Shown: in pieces, positions 38,321 through 51,839 of the stretch
Layout: each line of letters begins with the position of its first letter
How positions within the stretch are numbered: position 1 is the stretch's first letter
Assembly (NCBI GenBank): GCA_030686995.1
Contig: CM060687.1
Span: 167,882,090 to 167,946,089, forward strand
DNA length: 64,000 nt
Origin: Artemisia argyi
Taxonomy: Eukaryota > Streptophyta > Magnoliopsida > Asterales > Asteraceae
Direction of reading: 5' to 3'
Program-made: the position numbers and the translations under genes
Notes under the pieces: model-generated
Database searches by the model: none
Told to the model about the DNA's origin: nothing
The model's input: only the letters and a program-made list of their open reading frames with translations

Positions 38321-39218
38321 TGTGACAACTGGCAAAATAGGGAGCCGTTTTATAAAACCCGCATTACATTAAAAATTATAAATTTGGAATTTTTGAAAGT
38401 TTATTGTGACGAGATATTTTACGAACCTTGGTACTTGATTTTAGTCATACGATGTTTATGAGATTTGGTTATTTATTTATGGTTTAGTTGATTCGGTCGT
38501 AATGATTTATTTTATGATCGTTACTTTGGCACTACATTGACTCCGGCACTAGATTAACCTAACGAATTTTAATCTTTTACAAAACGGTAGCGATTCACCG
38601 TTAAATAAATATTATGTCTTTCATACATATCTATATATTTTGGGAAATGTTGTTGGGAAAATCGTTTATGACGTGTACGAGTATGTTTGACGAAAATCTA
38701 ATACTTTTATGAACGGGAAATCGTGTTACGGGAAAACCGATTTAAAGAGTTCACTAAATATTAAAGTTATTGTGGCTAGTTTTGGAAAAGGGAAACTTGA
38801 GGGACCAAAGTGAAAATTTCGGGTATAATACCCTTCTCCCCTAAACCTAACCCTCATTATAACAAATAACCAACACACCCTTTCTCCTCCCTCTTGTCGC
38901 CGCCGACTGCACACCCCGACACCACCACCGCCGCCGACTTCCACACAACACCACCACCATCAAAATAATCCCCATCACCTTCTTGTTCTTGTGGTGTGAA
39001 ACACGCGCCTCCGCCCCCCCCCCCCCCCCCTTCGTTTTTATTAATACCGCCGCACCACACACCACACGCCACCACACCATCATTTTTCTTGGTTATCATT
39101 CGAATTGAAGGTGAGAAAACATGAGTTTTGGGTCGGGTTTGACTATTTTGAGTCGAACCCGAATTGAATCTTGGTATTTTGGGATGTTAAAATTCGAAAT
39201 GGAAATGGGTTTTGATAT

Positions 39219-40634
39219 TGATGAGGCGAAAAATGGTCCGTTTTTAGGGGGTCATTTAAGCCGGAATCCGAATTTATTTGATCAAATATTGCCCTAAATC
39301 GTTCCTTTTGTGATTTTAGGTACTTTGGGAGTGAAATCTGGAAAAGGAAGCAATTCGGACGTTTTTGGAGCATAAAAGTGAAGAAAACGCCAAAGTCTTA
39401 ATTTTCCAAGCTGGGAACAGTAGGTGACGGCGTCAAGAGCAAATTCTTGACGGCGTCAAGAGCAAATTTCATGAATTTCCATGACGACCCAGTAGAGTTT
39501 TGACGACGTCACGTGGGAAGGGCGTCAAGAGTAAAAGAGTCATGATGGCCTGGAAGTATATTAGTCTTGACGGCGTTAGAAGTAGATCTAGGCAGTCCGA
39601 GGAATGTTTTGGCGGCGAGGTGACGGCGTCACATTGTTTGTCTTGACGCCGTCAGACCTATTTTTCTATATATAGTTTTCTAATTTTCAAACATTAAAGA
39701 GAAGAAGTTTTGGAGAAACCCTAAGTACGATTTTGGTGCAGCTTTTACAGGTTTTTCAAGGGTTCCAAACCCTTGATACCTTGCATTGTAATTGAGATAA
39801 GTGTTCTTCTAATTCAATCAATATGTCTATGTGTTGGTTGTCTATATCTTGTTCTTGTCTCAATTCCATTATGCTAGGCTAGATCTCTTTTGTGTTTGCT
39901 TAGATCTAATGAAACCTAGATATTGATTATATGTTGATTACTTGTTTATTCTTGTCTTGGATGAATGATTTATATGTTAGGCTTAAGAAAACTGGCAGAT
40001 CTCCAAATGGTAACATGCTTGAACGTCTTAAGAAACATGAACCGAGGCGTACTAGGTCTTTATTGGTTGTATTTAATGCATGAGCCACTGTTTACAATCC
40101 CTATAGTTGTGCTGGGCATGGTGTAGGAGGAGATAAGAGCTCATAGAATTGGGGAGTTATGTATGCCACCCCATGAATGGTATTAAGGAATACAATCCGT
40201 CATCCATGCAATTATAACAAGTAATTAACGTGTAAAAGATATCTAGGGAGTAGTGAAATCTAAGTAAACACATTTTCTCCAACTACTGCTCACAACCTTA
40301 GTATAAATTAGTTTAATTTCATTTTTAGTATTTTATTTTGATTGCATCTTAGTTTTGGGTTAGTTGAATAGCAACTAATTCTGCCCACTCTTCCAAAACC
40401 CGAGATTTTAATTGCTTTCTAAAAAATATAAAAATACAAAAATAATCATCCCTCACCTTTAGAACTAGTATTTAGGCTTTCTAATCCTAGCGACACTATT
40501 CCTAAGCTGAACGATCAATCCCCCGGTACTTGTCACTATACTATACTACAACGATCAGGTACACTGCCTGGTGGGGGTTGTAAGCTTCTCGAGATCCCTC
40601 GAGAGGTAAAGCCTGTTGTGATTCCCACGCATCA
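39219..40634 (+). mobile_element. solo LTR of the gag-only element family
   Basis: It runs from TGATGAGGCGAAAAATGG to CCCACGCATCA, 1416 bp. It is collinear with 17915-19335 and 24883-26301 but more diverged, and is flanked by the duplication GATAT (39214-39218 and 40635-40639). It keeps the TGACGGCGTCA cluster (39424-39652) and the TATATATA box (about 39667). There is no internal region, so it arose by LTR-LTR recombination. Confidence 0.9.
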
Positions 40635-41467
40635 GATATAAAAATGAGTTTGGTATCCATGGGGGTCGATTCTTGAATTATTGGTGCTCGGATTTGGATT
40701 TTTGGACGCGTTTGGTTTGGGTTGTGGCTCGTATTGAGCTCGACCGAGACCCAAGGTCTCGGTGTGGTCACTCCTCGACTCGATTGAGAGTCTTGGAGGA
40801 GTTATGGTCCGATGGTTATTGATTTTTAGTGTTTGGTTAATTGCTAGTTGGAGTTTTGGTCAATTGTGGCTCTCGACTTGATGTTGTTGTTGTTTTGATT
40901 CTCGGCCGACACCCCCTTCGCGGGCTGTTTTGGGTCGAGAGGCTCTCTAGAGCTAGCCGAGACCAAGAGGTCTCGGGTGAGGTTATTTTTATGGTTTGTG
41001 GCCTCATAAGTTGACCCGGGTTTGACTTGGTAAGTCGACCCGTATAATTGGTATATTTTTGTTTTGGTTAATATTGTGTTAATATTTCATGTTGTGGCAT
41101 ATGTTGGACCAAAGCATTTGGACATTGGTTTACTTGTATTGTGATTTGGAGATGTGTTGACGAGTATGGAATTGGGGACCGATTGTGAGACGGTCATTTA
41201 GATGACGGAGATAGGTTAGTTGGGTGCCGTAGTCGGACCCTCATGTTGTAGCACGTGGATATGGGATTGTTTGGACGGAGTTGATATATTTATATTGTGA
41301 CTTGATTCTTATTACTTTGGAGTTGGACTATGAGCCGAGGGTCATGACTCGGACATGTGACCAAATTCTATGACTCGATAAATATTTAAAAATCGATATT
41401 AAGAATAATACTTGTAATAATATTATTAAGAATATAATCGTTTATAAACGTATATATAGACGTGTTA

Positions 41468-41687
<220 letters not shown>

Positions 41688-43348
41688 TATATTAATAATA
41701 AAACGATCACGAGTAAACGTATAATAATAAAACGATAGTTATTATACTATGCAAATAGTGTAATAAACGTCGGGATATTATTATAAATAATAACTATATA
41801 AATAATGGCGAAATATAAGTCGGACAACTAATAATTAAAAATGTGATTTTGTTTATAAATTAGAAACTTATCGAGTTATACGAATTGTGGGTCTTTAAAG
41901 TCCAAGTGGGCTTTATATTGTGACTTTTGTGTTGTCACGGATATATGACGGTAAATATAAACATTTTATATATCGAATGACTTATTCTAGATCGAGTTAT
42001 TGGACGATATAAAATGAGTTTATTAATGGGCATCGTATCCCACGACGCCCATATGATGTGGTATATATTTTAGGGTAATAAATTACTATATGTCTCGTGG
42101 AATTTGGCCGATTCGACAATATATATAGGGAATTCATTGGACTACGACATATACCAAATAGAAACTTATGTGCAATGTGTCTTAGGTTGGGTATAATTTT
42201 GGAACGATATATTACGTAAATAAATATGGGAGATTATCAAATCGACGGATTTAATAAGCTTCGATAATTATTTAAATAATATGTTGGGCTAACATTAGAC
42301 CTATAGTTGTCTTATTATTGTTCTTGTTGTGGCTTTTTGGTTTGAGCTGTGTCGACCCTCCACCCGTATGGATACCAAACGTCGAATTTCAAATGAATAT
42401 GAAGTTAATTCGAGAAATGGACATTTTTGGAAAATAATATGGAATACGTTTGGGAATGGGAATATTTGATTTTTGAGGAAATGATTTCTGAACGGGTTTG
42501 ATATTGTTAGGAAGTGCCGAGTCTGTAGTCGCCGTTACGTGAGTTGCTTGAGATTACTTATGTCTTTCTTCTATCGTTTCTTTTGAGGATTTCTGGACTT
42601 AAAGTAAGTCATAGCCCCACTTTTACTCTTGAACTTTGTTTTCAATACTTGGGGTGAGAAACGTGCAAATGTTTTATGTGGACTATTATCGCTTTATTTA
42701 TTTATTTCAAAACTTGCTATGCTTATAGAACTAGGTAGGATTAAGCGAGGCCTAGTCCCGAACTAGGTAAGCTATTGATTTAGTTGTTGAGCGAGGCCTA
42801 GTCCTGAACTAGGTAAGCTATTGGATTGGTTATAGAGCGAGGCCTAGACTTGAGCTAGGTAAGCTATTGATTGGATTGATTTGAGCTATAGCGTGCACCT
42901 ATAGGGATGAATTGTTTTGGTTGGAATATATTGGTTGGATGATTGAGGCCTAGTCTAGCTAGCAAGCGTTTTACGTATATGTCCACTATATTGAATTATG
43001 AATCTAAACCTATGATCTCACCAGCGAAAGCTGACTTTTAGCACGTTTTCTCAGGTAATTAAGTGATGCTCTGCGGATGCTTGGGATTGGAGGCTTGGCA
43101 TTTGGCACCGGTTATGGATCTATATTTTCTAAACTCTGATAACTATTGTGGACCTATATTTATTTCTTTTGGGCCTGACTTTGGATGATTTTGGGATAAT
43201 GTAAACTTTAAAACCCCGTGTGGTTGTACTTTATTATGTTTACTTTATCTCGTTCTTTTATGTCTTGTGTTTGGATACCAATCCCCGTAGCACCCCGAAA
43301 GCTTTTTGAGTCTTCCGCTGTACCAAATTTTGGGGGTGTTACATTTAG

Positions 43349-43700
43349 TTTTTGTGAATGAGTTGAAATCCTAGGTTTGGATTACAAATGCAATTATGTA
43401 AATAATACTTACAATGATGATTGAAAAGGAGGATAATTGCAGGAGAGCCCTAGTTTTTGTGAGTGGTTATGTTTATGTGTGAATAGAAGCTGTTTGTAAG
43501 TTTGAGTTGTGGGTTGAGAAGTGCTTGGTTTGAAATTAAAAAGAAAAACAACCTGCAGGTTCGGTGGATCAGGCAGAACCAAAAAGAGGGTTCCGCCCAT
43601 TATGTCGAAGGGTTCCGCCGTATCAACAGAAGAAAAAATAAAATGATTTTTTTGATTTTTGTGATTTTAATTCTAACGTCCACAACTACAAAGTAGGTTC
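43349..43700. other. remnant of the unassigned element, right part
   Basis: Non-coding. On the minus strand it looks like a leader with AATTATCC and a GTAAGTATT donor-like site. It contains the AGGCAGAACC...GGTTCCGCC motif around 43575-43620, similar to 10480-10530. The junction with the copia pol remnant (about 43700) is not precisely defined. Confidence 0.35.
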
Positions 43701-43944
43701 TATAAGTCCTAGTCCACGTCTAAGAATTTTAAATGGTTCTCGTTCAAGAGGTTACGTGATAGTATCAACAATGTTGCCTCAAAAGGATACTTTTCACTAG
43801 AGACGTATTCCTTTTTGAACATTATTACGAAGGAAATGGTGACGGATTACTAACTGTTTAGTGTGAGTATGTTGACCTAGACTCTTTATCAAGAGTGAGG
43901 ATGTCATCAGATGGAACTACATAGTCGACAAGAACTTCCTTAAT

Positions 43945-45540
43945 CTAACGGAGCTTGTTGACATGCTTTTCCGGATGGTACTCATTTGGTTTAACAATTG
44001 AGAAAGAAAGAGCCTTATGTTTCTTAGAGAACCATGAGGTGAGAAAGTGTTTGACATTAGTGCAAGTACCACTTGTGCTTAATCTATCAACTTTGTCACC
44101 GGCATGTTCCGAGTTAGCATACACTATGGTTTTTACTCCCGTTCCTTTGGGCCACCATATTCCAAGTTGTGTAATGCCTTTGATGTAACTAGACAGCCGC
44201 TTCAGGACGGATTGTTGAAGAATCATCTTTACACCGAGCACACAGACAATTCCTAATCGTAATGACGTGTCTATTAGCCGTGAGACCAAGTAAACTTCCA
44301 AACATTTCTCTATGATTAGTGTTATCTATGGATTCACTTATTTCATTCATGATAAGTCAAAGGATATTTAATTCATTGTGCACTTGTGAAAAGCTAGGAA
44401 GGTCTTAAGTGATTATACCTTGCTTTTGAGCTTGCTTAAGACTTTAAAGAGCTTTTTATAGGTTATACTCTTGTGTTATGTTTCTTGACACTACATTAAT
44501 TTCATTTATTTAGAAAAGTCCATTTTGTTTCAACAATGGTTTGACTCTTTGGTTGAGGAGCTAATGTCCAACGATCATTTTAGTCAAATTTGTTTTGATC
44601 TTAATTATGACCCACGATTTATGACTTTGCTTGACTCAACGATTGATACAAGACAAAAGATGTTAACTGCATTTTAATGTTCTTTCATTGATGATTCTTA
44701 TGACACTATCTAATAGATGACAATTTTTAATAGTTCATTTTCTTTGTCATTATCCAATCATTCTTGTCTTAACCATTGTTTGACTTTCGACTAAGTCATC
44801 ATCTACCAAAGGTGATGCCTTAGAAGGAGGTGGACTTTCGTCGAATGTTATGTTCAACGATTCCTCAACTCTTAAGGTTTCTTTGTTCAATATGATATAA
44901 GCTTTTCTATTTCTTGAATATCCAAGAATCACACCTTCATAAGACTTTTGGTCAAATTTGGTAAGAAAATCATTGGTGTTAAGTATAAAGCATTAACTCC
45001 CAAACACTCTAAAATATCCTAACGTAGGCTTTTACCTTTATATAGTTCGTATGGAGTTTTGTTTAAACATGATCTAATCAAGACATGATTTAAAATGTGA
45101 GTTGACTTGTCAACAGTGTTGCACCAAAACTTTTGTGGAATATTTTGTTCATTAGGTATTGTTTTATTCATTTCTTGAAAAGTCCGGTTTTTACACTCTA
45201 CAACATTGTTAGATTGCGTGATGCCTAAAAGTTATGAGTTATACCATTTTGATCCCAACAATTTTTGAATTGTATTTCATTGTCAAACTCACGACCGTGA
45301 TCCGTTCTAATTGATACAATGTAAGATCCTAATTGATTTTGAGTTTTCTTACTAAGACTTTCAAATTTGTCAAAAGCTTCATTTATTTTTCAAAGGTCTA
45401 GTTTAAGTATATCACGAATAATCATCAGCTACAACCAAAGTTTAGAAGTTACCTTCATAACTTTGTATAGCGGATGGACCGAATAAATCAATATGTAAAA
45501 GTTCTAGACACCTAGATGTAGACACCTTGTTTACCAACTT
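43945..45540 (-). pseudogene. pol: copia pol remnants (integrase and RNase H; reverse transcriptase missing)
   Basis: Reading leftward: about 45330-45230 encodes HGREFDNEIQFKNCWDQNG, the integrase core around its second aspartate region. At 44932-44750 lies the integrase C-terminal type piece GYSRNRKAYIILNKETLRV followed by SLNITFDESPPPSK. At 44301-43945 is the RNase H type piece YIKGITQLGIWWPKGTG and then SWFSKKHKA. Many stops and shifts occur. The reverse transcriptase expected between the last two pieces is absent. It belongs to the element with LTRs at 8623 and 47161. Confidence 0.7.
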
Positions 45541-46275
45541 TGCAAGCATCACAAAAGTGTTGGTCATCTTATCACTTTAGGAGATTCTTAGATAGCTCAC
45601 TTGTAGACAAGTATTAAGTGAGTCTCCTTCAAGTGTCTATCCCGAAGAGTTTAATGACATGAAACACCTAATATCTCCCGTATGTTGACATGAGTAAATC
45701 CATTGACCATAGTGATCTCAATACCCATTAAAACCAACTAGGAGGACAAACTACTTATGATATGGGCGACTAATACTACGAAAGATAAATCCTAAACAAG
45801 AACAATATTTATAGCGAGATAAAAGAGATCGTACCTTTTGAGTTCCATAGATAAGCTATCAAGAATGACATACATTGCATATCATCCTATCTTGTAGACA
45901 AGCTTGGATACTCAAAAACTCATGAATCCAAGATGGTTAGTTAACCATATTTAACGGCATAAAAATGATGTCAAGAAGTATAAGAACATTTATATTCATT
46001 GACTTCTTATCACTACTTTGAAACATGAATTGCTTCTAAATTTCTCTCCTAGGCTTCACAAACATTATTTGTTTTGATTTACTAGTTGATGGTGTATTTG
46101 AGTTAAATCCTAACCCAGTTTTATCTCAAAATGACTTTTGACTATTTAATAGGTTTTCAATAGATTTTGAGCTTTCTTCAAATTTAGCTAACATTTTTCT
46201 CTTTTCATTTTGTCTTTTAATTTCATGTTTGTAGTCTAGACATATTTTGCATTCTAGATTAATCTCAACATTACT

Positions 46276-47119
46276 TTATAATCTAGACATTATATCTTCT
46301 AACATTGTTTCTTTTTCAAAACTTTTCTCAAGAGGACCTGAGGATTCGTTGTTAAAGATTGTTTTTAGGTTTATGTTACAAAAATGTTTAGACTCATTAT
46401 CTAGTTTAGCGAATTCTAAAATGAATGTGTCAAAACAAAAATGTTCGGTTTCAAGTTGTACCTTACTTGTAGTTTTATCTAATTGACATTCACAAACCGG
46501 ATAGTGATAATCATCTTCATTCGTGTCGCTCCATGATTCGTAAACAAGTCCTCTTCGAGCTTGACACATATTTTCTTCATCACTAATACCTTCATTAAAA
46601 ACATTTAAACTCGTAGTACTTGTATTTACTTCAACTAAGTGTCTATCCATTAGTTTTTCTAAGACAACTAACTCATATGTATGATCAAATTGATCATCCT
46701 TGACTTGACATATTTCTTGATGAAAGTTTAAAAGATTTTTCCAAATATCATTAACCGTTTGACAAAAATACACTCTTTCATATTCGATTCTTGGTAAAGC
46801 TTTATAGATTAATGTCTTAGCTTTAGTGTTTTTGTCACTTTTGAGATAGTCCTCTTGATTTTCAAAACTTGTTTTTGTTAGTTTAAAATCACCAATGGAA
46901 ATAATATGCCAAAGATCTTGAAAATCAAGAGGACTATGGTTTAAAATCACCAATGGAAATAATATGCCAAAGATCTTGATCTATTGATCTTACATAGTTT
47001 TCAAATTTAATTTTCCATTCAAGAAAAATGTTCTTTTTCAAACAGTGGTGGTCTTTGTGTAGATTGCCTTTCTTTGAGATTTTCAAAATCCATGGATCGA
47101 TCCAAGTTTTAAAATACAT
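46276..47119 (-). pseudogene. gag: copia gag, frameshifted by a 58-bp tandem duplication
   Basis: The N-terminal frame (47119-46934) has WKIKFENYVRSIDQDLWHII, a copia Gag (UBN2-type) signature. The next frame (46953-46276) repeats QDLWHIISIGDFKLTK and continues with KAKTLIYKALPRIEYERVYF, then acidic sequence with no zinc knuckle recognised. The overlap is due to a direct duplication of about 58 bp (starts at 46881 and 46939), which shifts the frame by one. Gag would form the particle. The gene lies just after the primer binding site. Confidence 0.75.
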
Positions 47120-47146
47120 ATAGTTTAAAGATCTTGAGTAACGTAG

Positions 47147-47160
47147 CTCCTGATACCAGT
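47147..47160 (-). other. primer binding site of the degraded copia element
   Basis: On the minus strand it reads ACTGGTATCAGGAG right after the LTR end. TGGTATCAG is complementary to initiator tRNA-Met and fixes the element's orientation. Confidence 0.7.
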
Positions 47161-48482
47161 TGTGGAAAACTAGAAGGGGTTGAATAGTTTACCGCTTTTT
47201 AACTTGATTTACTTTGTTATCATTACGTGTAACCAACAATCAAAACTAATAAACAACAAGTAATGAAAAAGAGTAAAGTAATAAACGATCAAACCACAAC
47301 ACAAGTGTTTATCGTGGTTCGGTTACAAGGACTCTTTTTCCTTGCCATACTTCACGCCCCGAGTATCCAACTCAAGAGTATCCTTCACTACTCAACAAGC
47401 TCTCTTCTTAGCGGAGAAAACCTTACAATCGTCGCTTACACTTTATCCAGTACAAAGCTAAATACCGAGTTCTTTTACAAAGGTACAACCACTCCTATCG
47501 TCGCCTATACAATATTTCCGATACTAAGCTAGATGTCGAGTTCTTTTCCAAGGGTATAACCACTCCCTATACTCTATGTATTTTGAGGACTAAAAACTAA
47601 CCGATCACTATAGACAATATACAAACAAATGATGTATAAACTATATGAGTTTACACAATGCAAAGCTATCAAGACTTGCAGCGTTGTATTGAAGCTTGTA
47701 GTCTTTTCGGATGAACTTGATGACTTCTTTGCTACACAAGAGAATCACAAAAGTGAGATACAACCGAGTTAGATGATATAGATGAGAGTGTATGTGTATA
47801 ATATATCTAAAAGTGATGAAAGATTTCTTGGATGTGGCTTGCTATTTATAGGAGAACCAAACAGCTAGGCCACGAATCAGGCGGAACCAAATCAAGGGTT
47901 CCGCACTTTTATTCCTAGGGTTCCGCCAGATCTGACAGAATTCCTTCAAAGAAATCTTTCCATATCTGTGACAAGTCTAATCAAGATCCTTTAATTCAAC
48001 TATTTTGAGTAAGAATCTTTCCAAATATGCATGAAATCTTTTAGAAAGATTTACAAATAGTTTTGACAAGACATGTATGATGCAATGCATTTTGTAGATG
48101 TATATTTCTAATTTTAGACTTTTACTAATATGAAAGTGAACTTGTAAAAGTATTCTTGTAGCAATATGTACTAATGTTTGTATGATGTGTTTTTACTAAG
48201 TGATTGAGTTACCAAAGATGTTAAAAGACATATAACTCAATAGAACACAATACTTAGTAAAACTTACTAAATATGTTTTTACACCTAATATGCTATCAAT
48301 ATTGTTAGATAAACAATCAATCATATAGAAAGTGTAATGTTTAGAAATAAAGTTTTTATATGTGAGACTTATACTATAGTTATACTTTGCTAGAAAATAA
48401 AGTCTATACTTTGTCTACAACAAAATATTAGCAAAGATCGTAAAATATAAATGACGTTTTTTGAACAATATTTGTATTAACA
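47161..48482 (-). repeat. 5' LTR (in element orientation) of the degraded copia element
   Basis: 1322 bp. On the minus strand it runs from TGTTAATACAAATATTG to TAGTTTTCCACA and is collinear with 8623-9948. It has the GGCGGAACC...GGTTCCGCC motif at about 47880-47930. Confidence 0.8.
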
Positions 48483-49395
48483 AAACAAGTAAAAGTAGGG
48501 GCCATGAACTCACTTTTGCCACAACAATGCAAATATTACAACTGACACAACTGGCATCAAGAGCAAATCACAACGGTATCGAGAGGTACGGGCACAACGG
48601 TACGGGATCGGCACAACCAAAGAAATAAGAAAGAAAGAGAGACGGGGTGGAGGAGATGGCGACGGTGGCGATTTTTTTGAACCAAAAGCAATCCTAACGT
48701 GAACCCATTCACTCTAAACCCAAAACATATATACGATATCTTCTACTCTTCATCGTTGGTGGTGGTGGGGCTGGACGGCGGCGTATAGCGGCGGCAAACA
48801 AAGTGGATGTGACAGCCATGGTGGCGGCTCCGATGGATTCTAGAGAGAAGATGAAAGATGAGATGGATGTGGTGGCTGATCAAAATGGTGACGACGGCAA
48901 GCGGCGGCGGGCGGAAAGTGGAGCGGCGCCGATGAAAGGAAAAGAGTGAGAGGAGGAGAGAGTGTATGTAATGATTAGGGTTTTAGTTATGATGAGGAAA
49001 CCCTAATTCTAACTTTCATATACTCAAAAAGTTCCAAAATGACAAGTTCTAAAGGATGGAGGGACGCGAGTGAAACATTATTCCAGGGACCATATGTGTA
49101 ATTGTGTAATATTTTATAAAATTACGATTCGGGACTCGTTTAGACTAGTAAACGGTTGATTCAAGACACAAGAATTTTGCCATCGCGCTCAGAATAATTT
49201 TTCCAATAAAATCAACTATTTATACGCCTAGTTTCTCGCAATTAATAAAATAATCAAATCAAATTGTCGGTTGTGCCGGTACGCGTTGTGTCCGGTTTTC
49301 ACGTTTTCAAACCAAATGAGTTCAAAAAGGTTCGTAAATGAAAAACGAGGATAATCCATTGTAAAAATATGTTTGGAAAATTACCGGTTGTCACA
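48483..49395 (-). repeat. right piece of the outermost solo LTR
   Basis: This is the 5' (U3-side) part in the LTR's own orientation, beginning TGTGACAACCGGTAA on the minus strand at 49395. It contains GGCGG/CCGCC-rich and GGTGGTGG-rich sequence (48650-48950). The GGGGCCATGAACTCAC segment at 48498 resembles the GGGGCTATGACTCACC of the Tekay LTR. Confidence 0.75.
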
Positions 49396-49400
49396 CTTTC

Positions 49401-50741
49401 TCCTCTTGATGTCACGGGACTTAAGTGCCGCTCAGGACTTTTTTTTTTTTGCTTTGCTTTGCTTTGCTTATGTTTTCCAGCAATTGGTGCATTGGTTTTG
49501 CCGCAAGGAAAAGATTCCCTAGCGCTCTTTTCACACATCGCACCCCATACACTAAATATCTTCATAATAATATGTGTTATAAATTGAATGGAATGTGATA
49601 AAGTAGGTCACTCTCTTCCTTCTATGAACTTCTGATAAGTGACATTAGGAAGATAATTATGAATGTTTTTAAGATTATATAGCAGTATTCTTTTATTTTT
49701 TTATTTAAAAGTGCAAATAAATAAATATATAATTACACCCTTAATACCACATGTCTAACAAATGTTTTTCAACTAGACTTAAAACTACAACCTGTTAATT
49801 CGTAGACAATTCACATATCACCAGGCCAAATGTCATGGGTTAATACAAATCAATTTACATCTCACTACATACATAACATATTCTTTAATGATATTTAAAA
49901 GTTTATGGTCTTAAATATCATTAAAGAATATATATATTTAAACACTCGTACACGTGTCCATTATGATAACTACATTTTTGGTCCTTATGGTTTGCCGGTA
50001 TTTTACTTTCATTCCAAATTTTTAAAAAGTTTCGGGACTCGTTTCATGTTTGGTCCAAATTTACTAACTACATCAATTTGACTTATGTTGAATGTTAAAT
50101 ATGAAGGTGTATATGTGTATTCATGTATTTAATTTAAAAAAATTATATACACTTGCTACCAATCAACACACACTATCTTACAACTATATCTATGTTTCTT
50201 CTCTTTCTTACGCCTACACACGGTAGAGGAAAAAAAACACCTTTAAAACCTATAGTCACTCTTGAAAGTAAAATCATTATCTCTTGTAGTCATCAAAGAC
50301 AACTCAAAACAAATGAACACAATTCTTTTTGTTTTCTTTATGCTTACAATGAACACACACAAAAACTTCTTAGATTCTTTCACAACCGAATCTGAAACCC
50401 ACGAATATCACATAATATTTTGGCATCAATATTTTGTTAAAGGACAATGGTAGGTGATTTATTTATTTATTTATTTATTTAAGATTGATGATGGTTTTTT
50501 CTCTTATACTTTTGTTCTAAGAACGAATATTTGGATATCAAAAGAGAAAGATGAGATCTTGTTTTGTTATTTCTTGTGTTTTTTCAAGTGTTTGTTTGTT
50601 TAGATGTAGATGAGAGTTGTTTAGATGTGATTTTGTTCTGTTATTTCTTATGGATCATATGTAGATGAGAGTGTTGGTTTTTGTCCCAAGATATGCCAAT
50701 TAACTAACACACTGACTAAATTGGTATCAATAATACAATAA
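49401..50741. other. intergenic sequence right of the nested block
   Basis: No supported gene. It includes a T run with a (GCTTT)n pentanucleotide repeat (about 49439-49469), the hairpin at 49878-49931, and a (TTTA)n repeat (about 50457-50481). Reading frames here show no domain. Confidence 0.5.
49878..49931. repeat. perfect hairpin, 21-bp arms, 12-base loop
   Basis: The left arm (49878-49898, starting ATATTCTTTAATG) is exactly complementary to the right arm (49911-49931). The loop is AAGTTTATGGTC. It could be the end of a fold-back element, a cruciform-forming site or a small-RNA hairpin; nothing favours one. Confidence 0.8.
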
Positions 50742-51830
50742 TTAATTTTTCACAATTGTTTTTGAAGGGTTTGGTTCATAAGATTCACTGTATCTTAACC
50801 TAGTGATTGTGGAAAAATCACTTAGGGTGAAGGATAGAGGTTTTGTAGACGTTGCGACTGAAAATTTTATGGTGTTGGTTGCTATATTTGCTCCAGCCAT
50901 ACACCATAAATTTTGAATGTATTCATAGTAGTAGGCTTGTGGTGATTTTACAAAAGTAGTAGATATGGGATAGTTTTTCAAAAAACGTAGCAAAGTAGCA
51001 TATGATTAATCATTATGATCCAGAAAGGCTACACTAATGTTAAACGCAAATATGCAGTCATCTGGTTTGAAATCGACATTTTATGCAGTAGTTAGAATGA
51101 TTTCAGATGATGATGAGGCCATTTGAAGTTCTTGAAAAAACTTTGCTTATGATGTTTTGAAAAGTTTTAGGGTTTTGGTGAGAGAGAAAGTGAATAGGGA
51201 TTTGTGTGTGTTGGTAAAAAGTTTTGATCAGTTTTGATTAAAAAAATTACTTTTGGTAAAATAATTTTGGTTAGAGTTCCGCATTAAATGCTGAGTGGTG
51301 AAAACTATCAAAAGTAATGGGCCTCACGACCTTTTATGCAAACAGTTCTCTCCTCATTTTTTGAAAAAGTAGATAACTTGTCTGGAACAGTGTTCCTCCC
51401 AATTAGAATGTTTTACATTCAAACATAAGTACAAGGCATTTAGTTACCTTAATATCATTTAATATTTAATTCAAAGTATCACTTAAAACTTTTGATTTGT
51501 TAGAGACATGTAGATCAATGTTGAACCTTCCTTGCTCAAATACCAGTCTAGTGAAACTAGGCTCAGGTAGTGGTTTTGTAAAAATGTTAGCTAGTTGAGA
51601 GTCAGTAGGTATAAAATGTAGCTCAATGTCACCTTTTAAAATATGCTGTTTGATGAAGTGATACATGATGTCAATATATTTGGTTCTTGAGTGAAGAATT
51701 AGGTTGTGTTGAAATAGCTATGGCACTTGTGTTATCACAAAAGATAGGAACTTTGTCATAGTGTATCTCATAATCACCCAGGTGACTCTTCATCCAAAGC
51801 ACTTGAGCAAAACGTTAAAAAAGTTTTCTT
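50742..51830 (-). pseudogene. copia relic: RNase H end followed by an extra C-terminal domain
   Basis: Reading leftward: 51820-51680 encodes DYEIHYDKVPIFCDNTSAIA. After a shift, 51666-51466 gives HILKGDIELHFIPTDSQLAN and IFTKPLPEPSF, the end of copia RNase H. About 500 bp further, 50993-50742 encodes AYYYEYIQNLWCMAGANIAT and then KPLSFTLSDFSTITRLRYSE. I recall this type of segment fused after pol in Anthemideae copia proteins. Several stops separate the pieces. The element's LTRs were not found. Confidence 0.6.
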
Positions 51831-51839
51831 TAATTAATA

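Noticed and set aside
38847..39099. Gly/Val-rich minus-strand frames
   Set aside because: They result from CCACCACC and poly-C sequence inside the Tekay LTR.
49299..49587. Frames on both strands, one with a signal-peptide-like hydrophobic run
   Set aside because: They cross the boundary between the solo LTR and flank and a (GCTTT)n repeat, so the hydrophobicity is repeat-derived.
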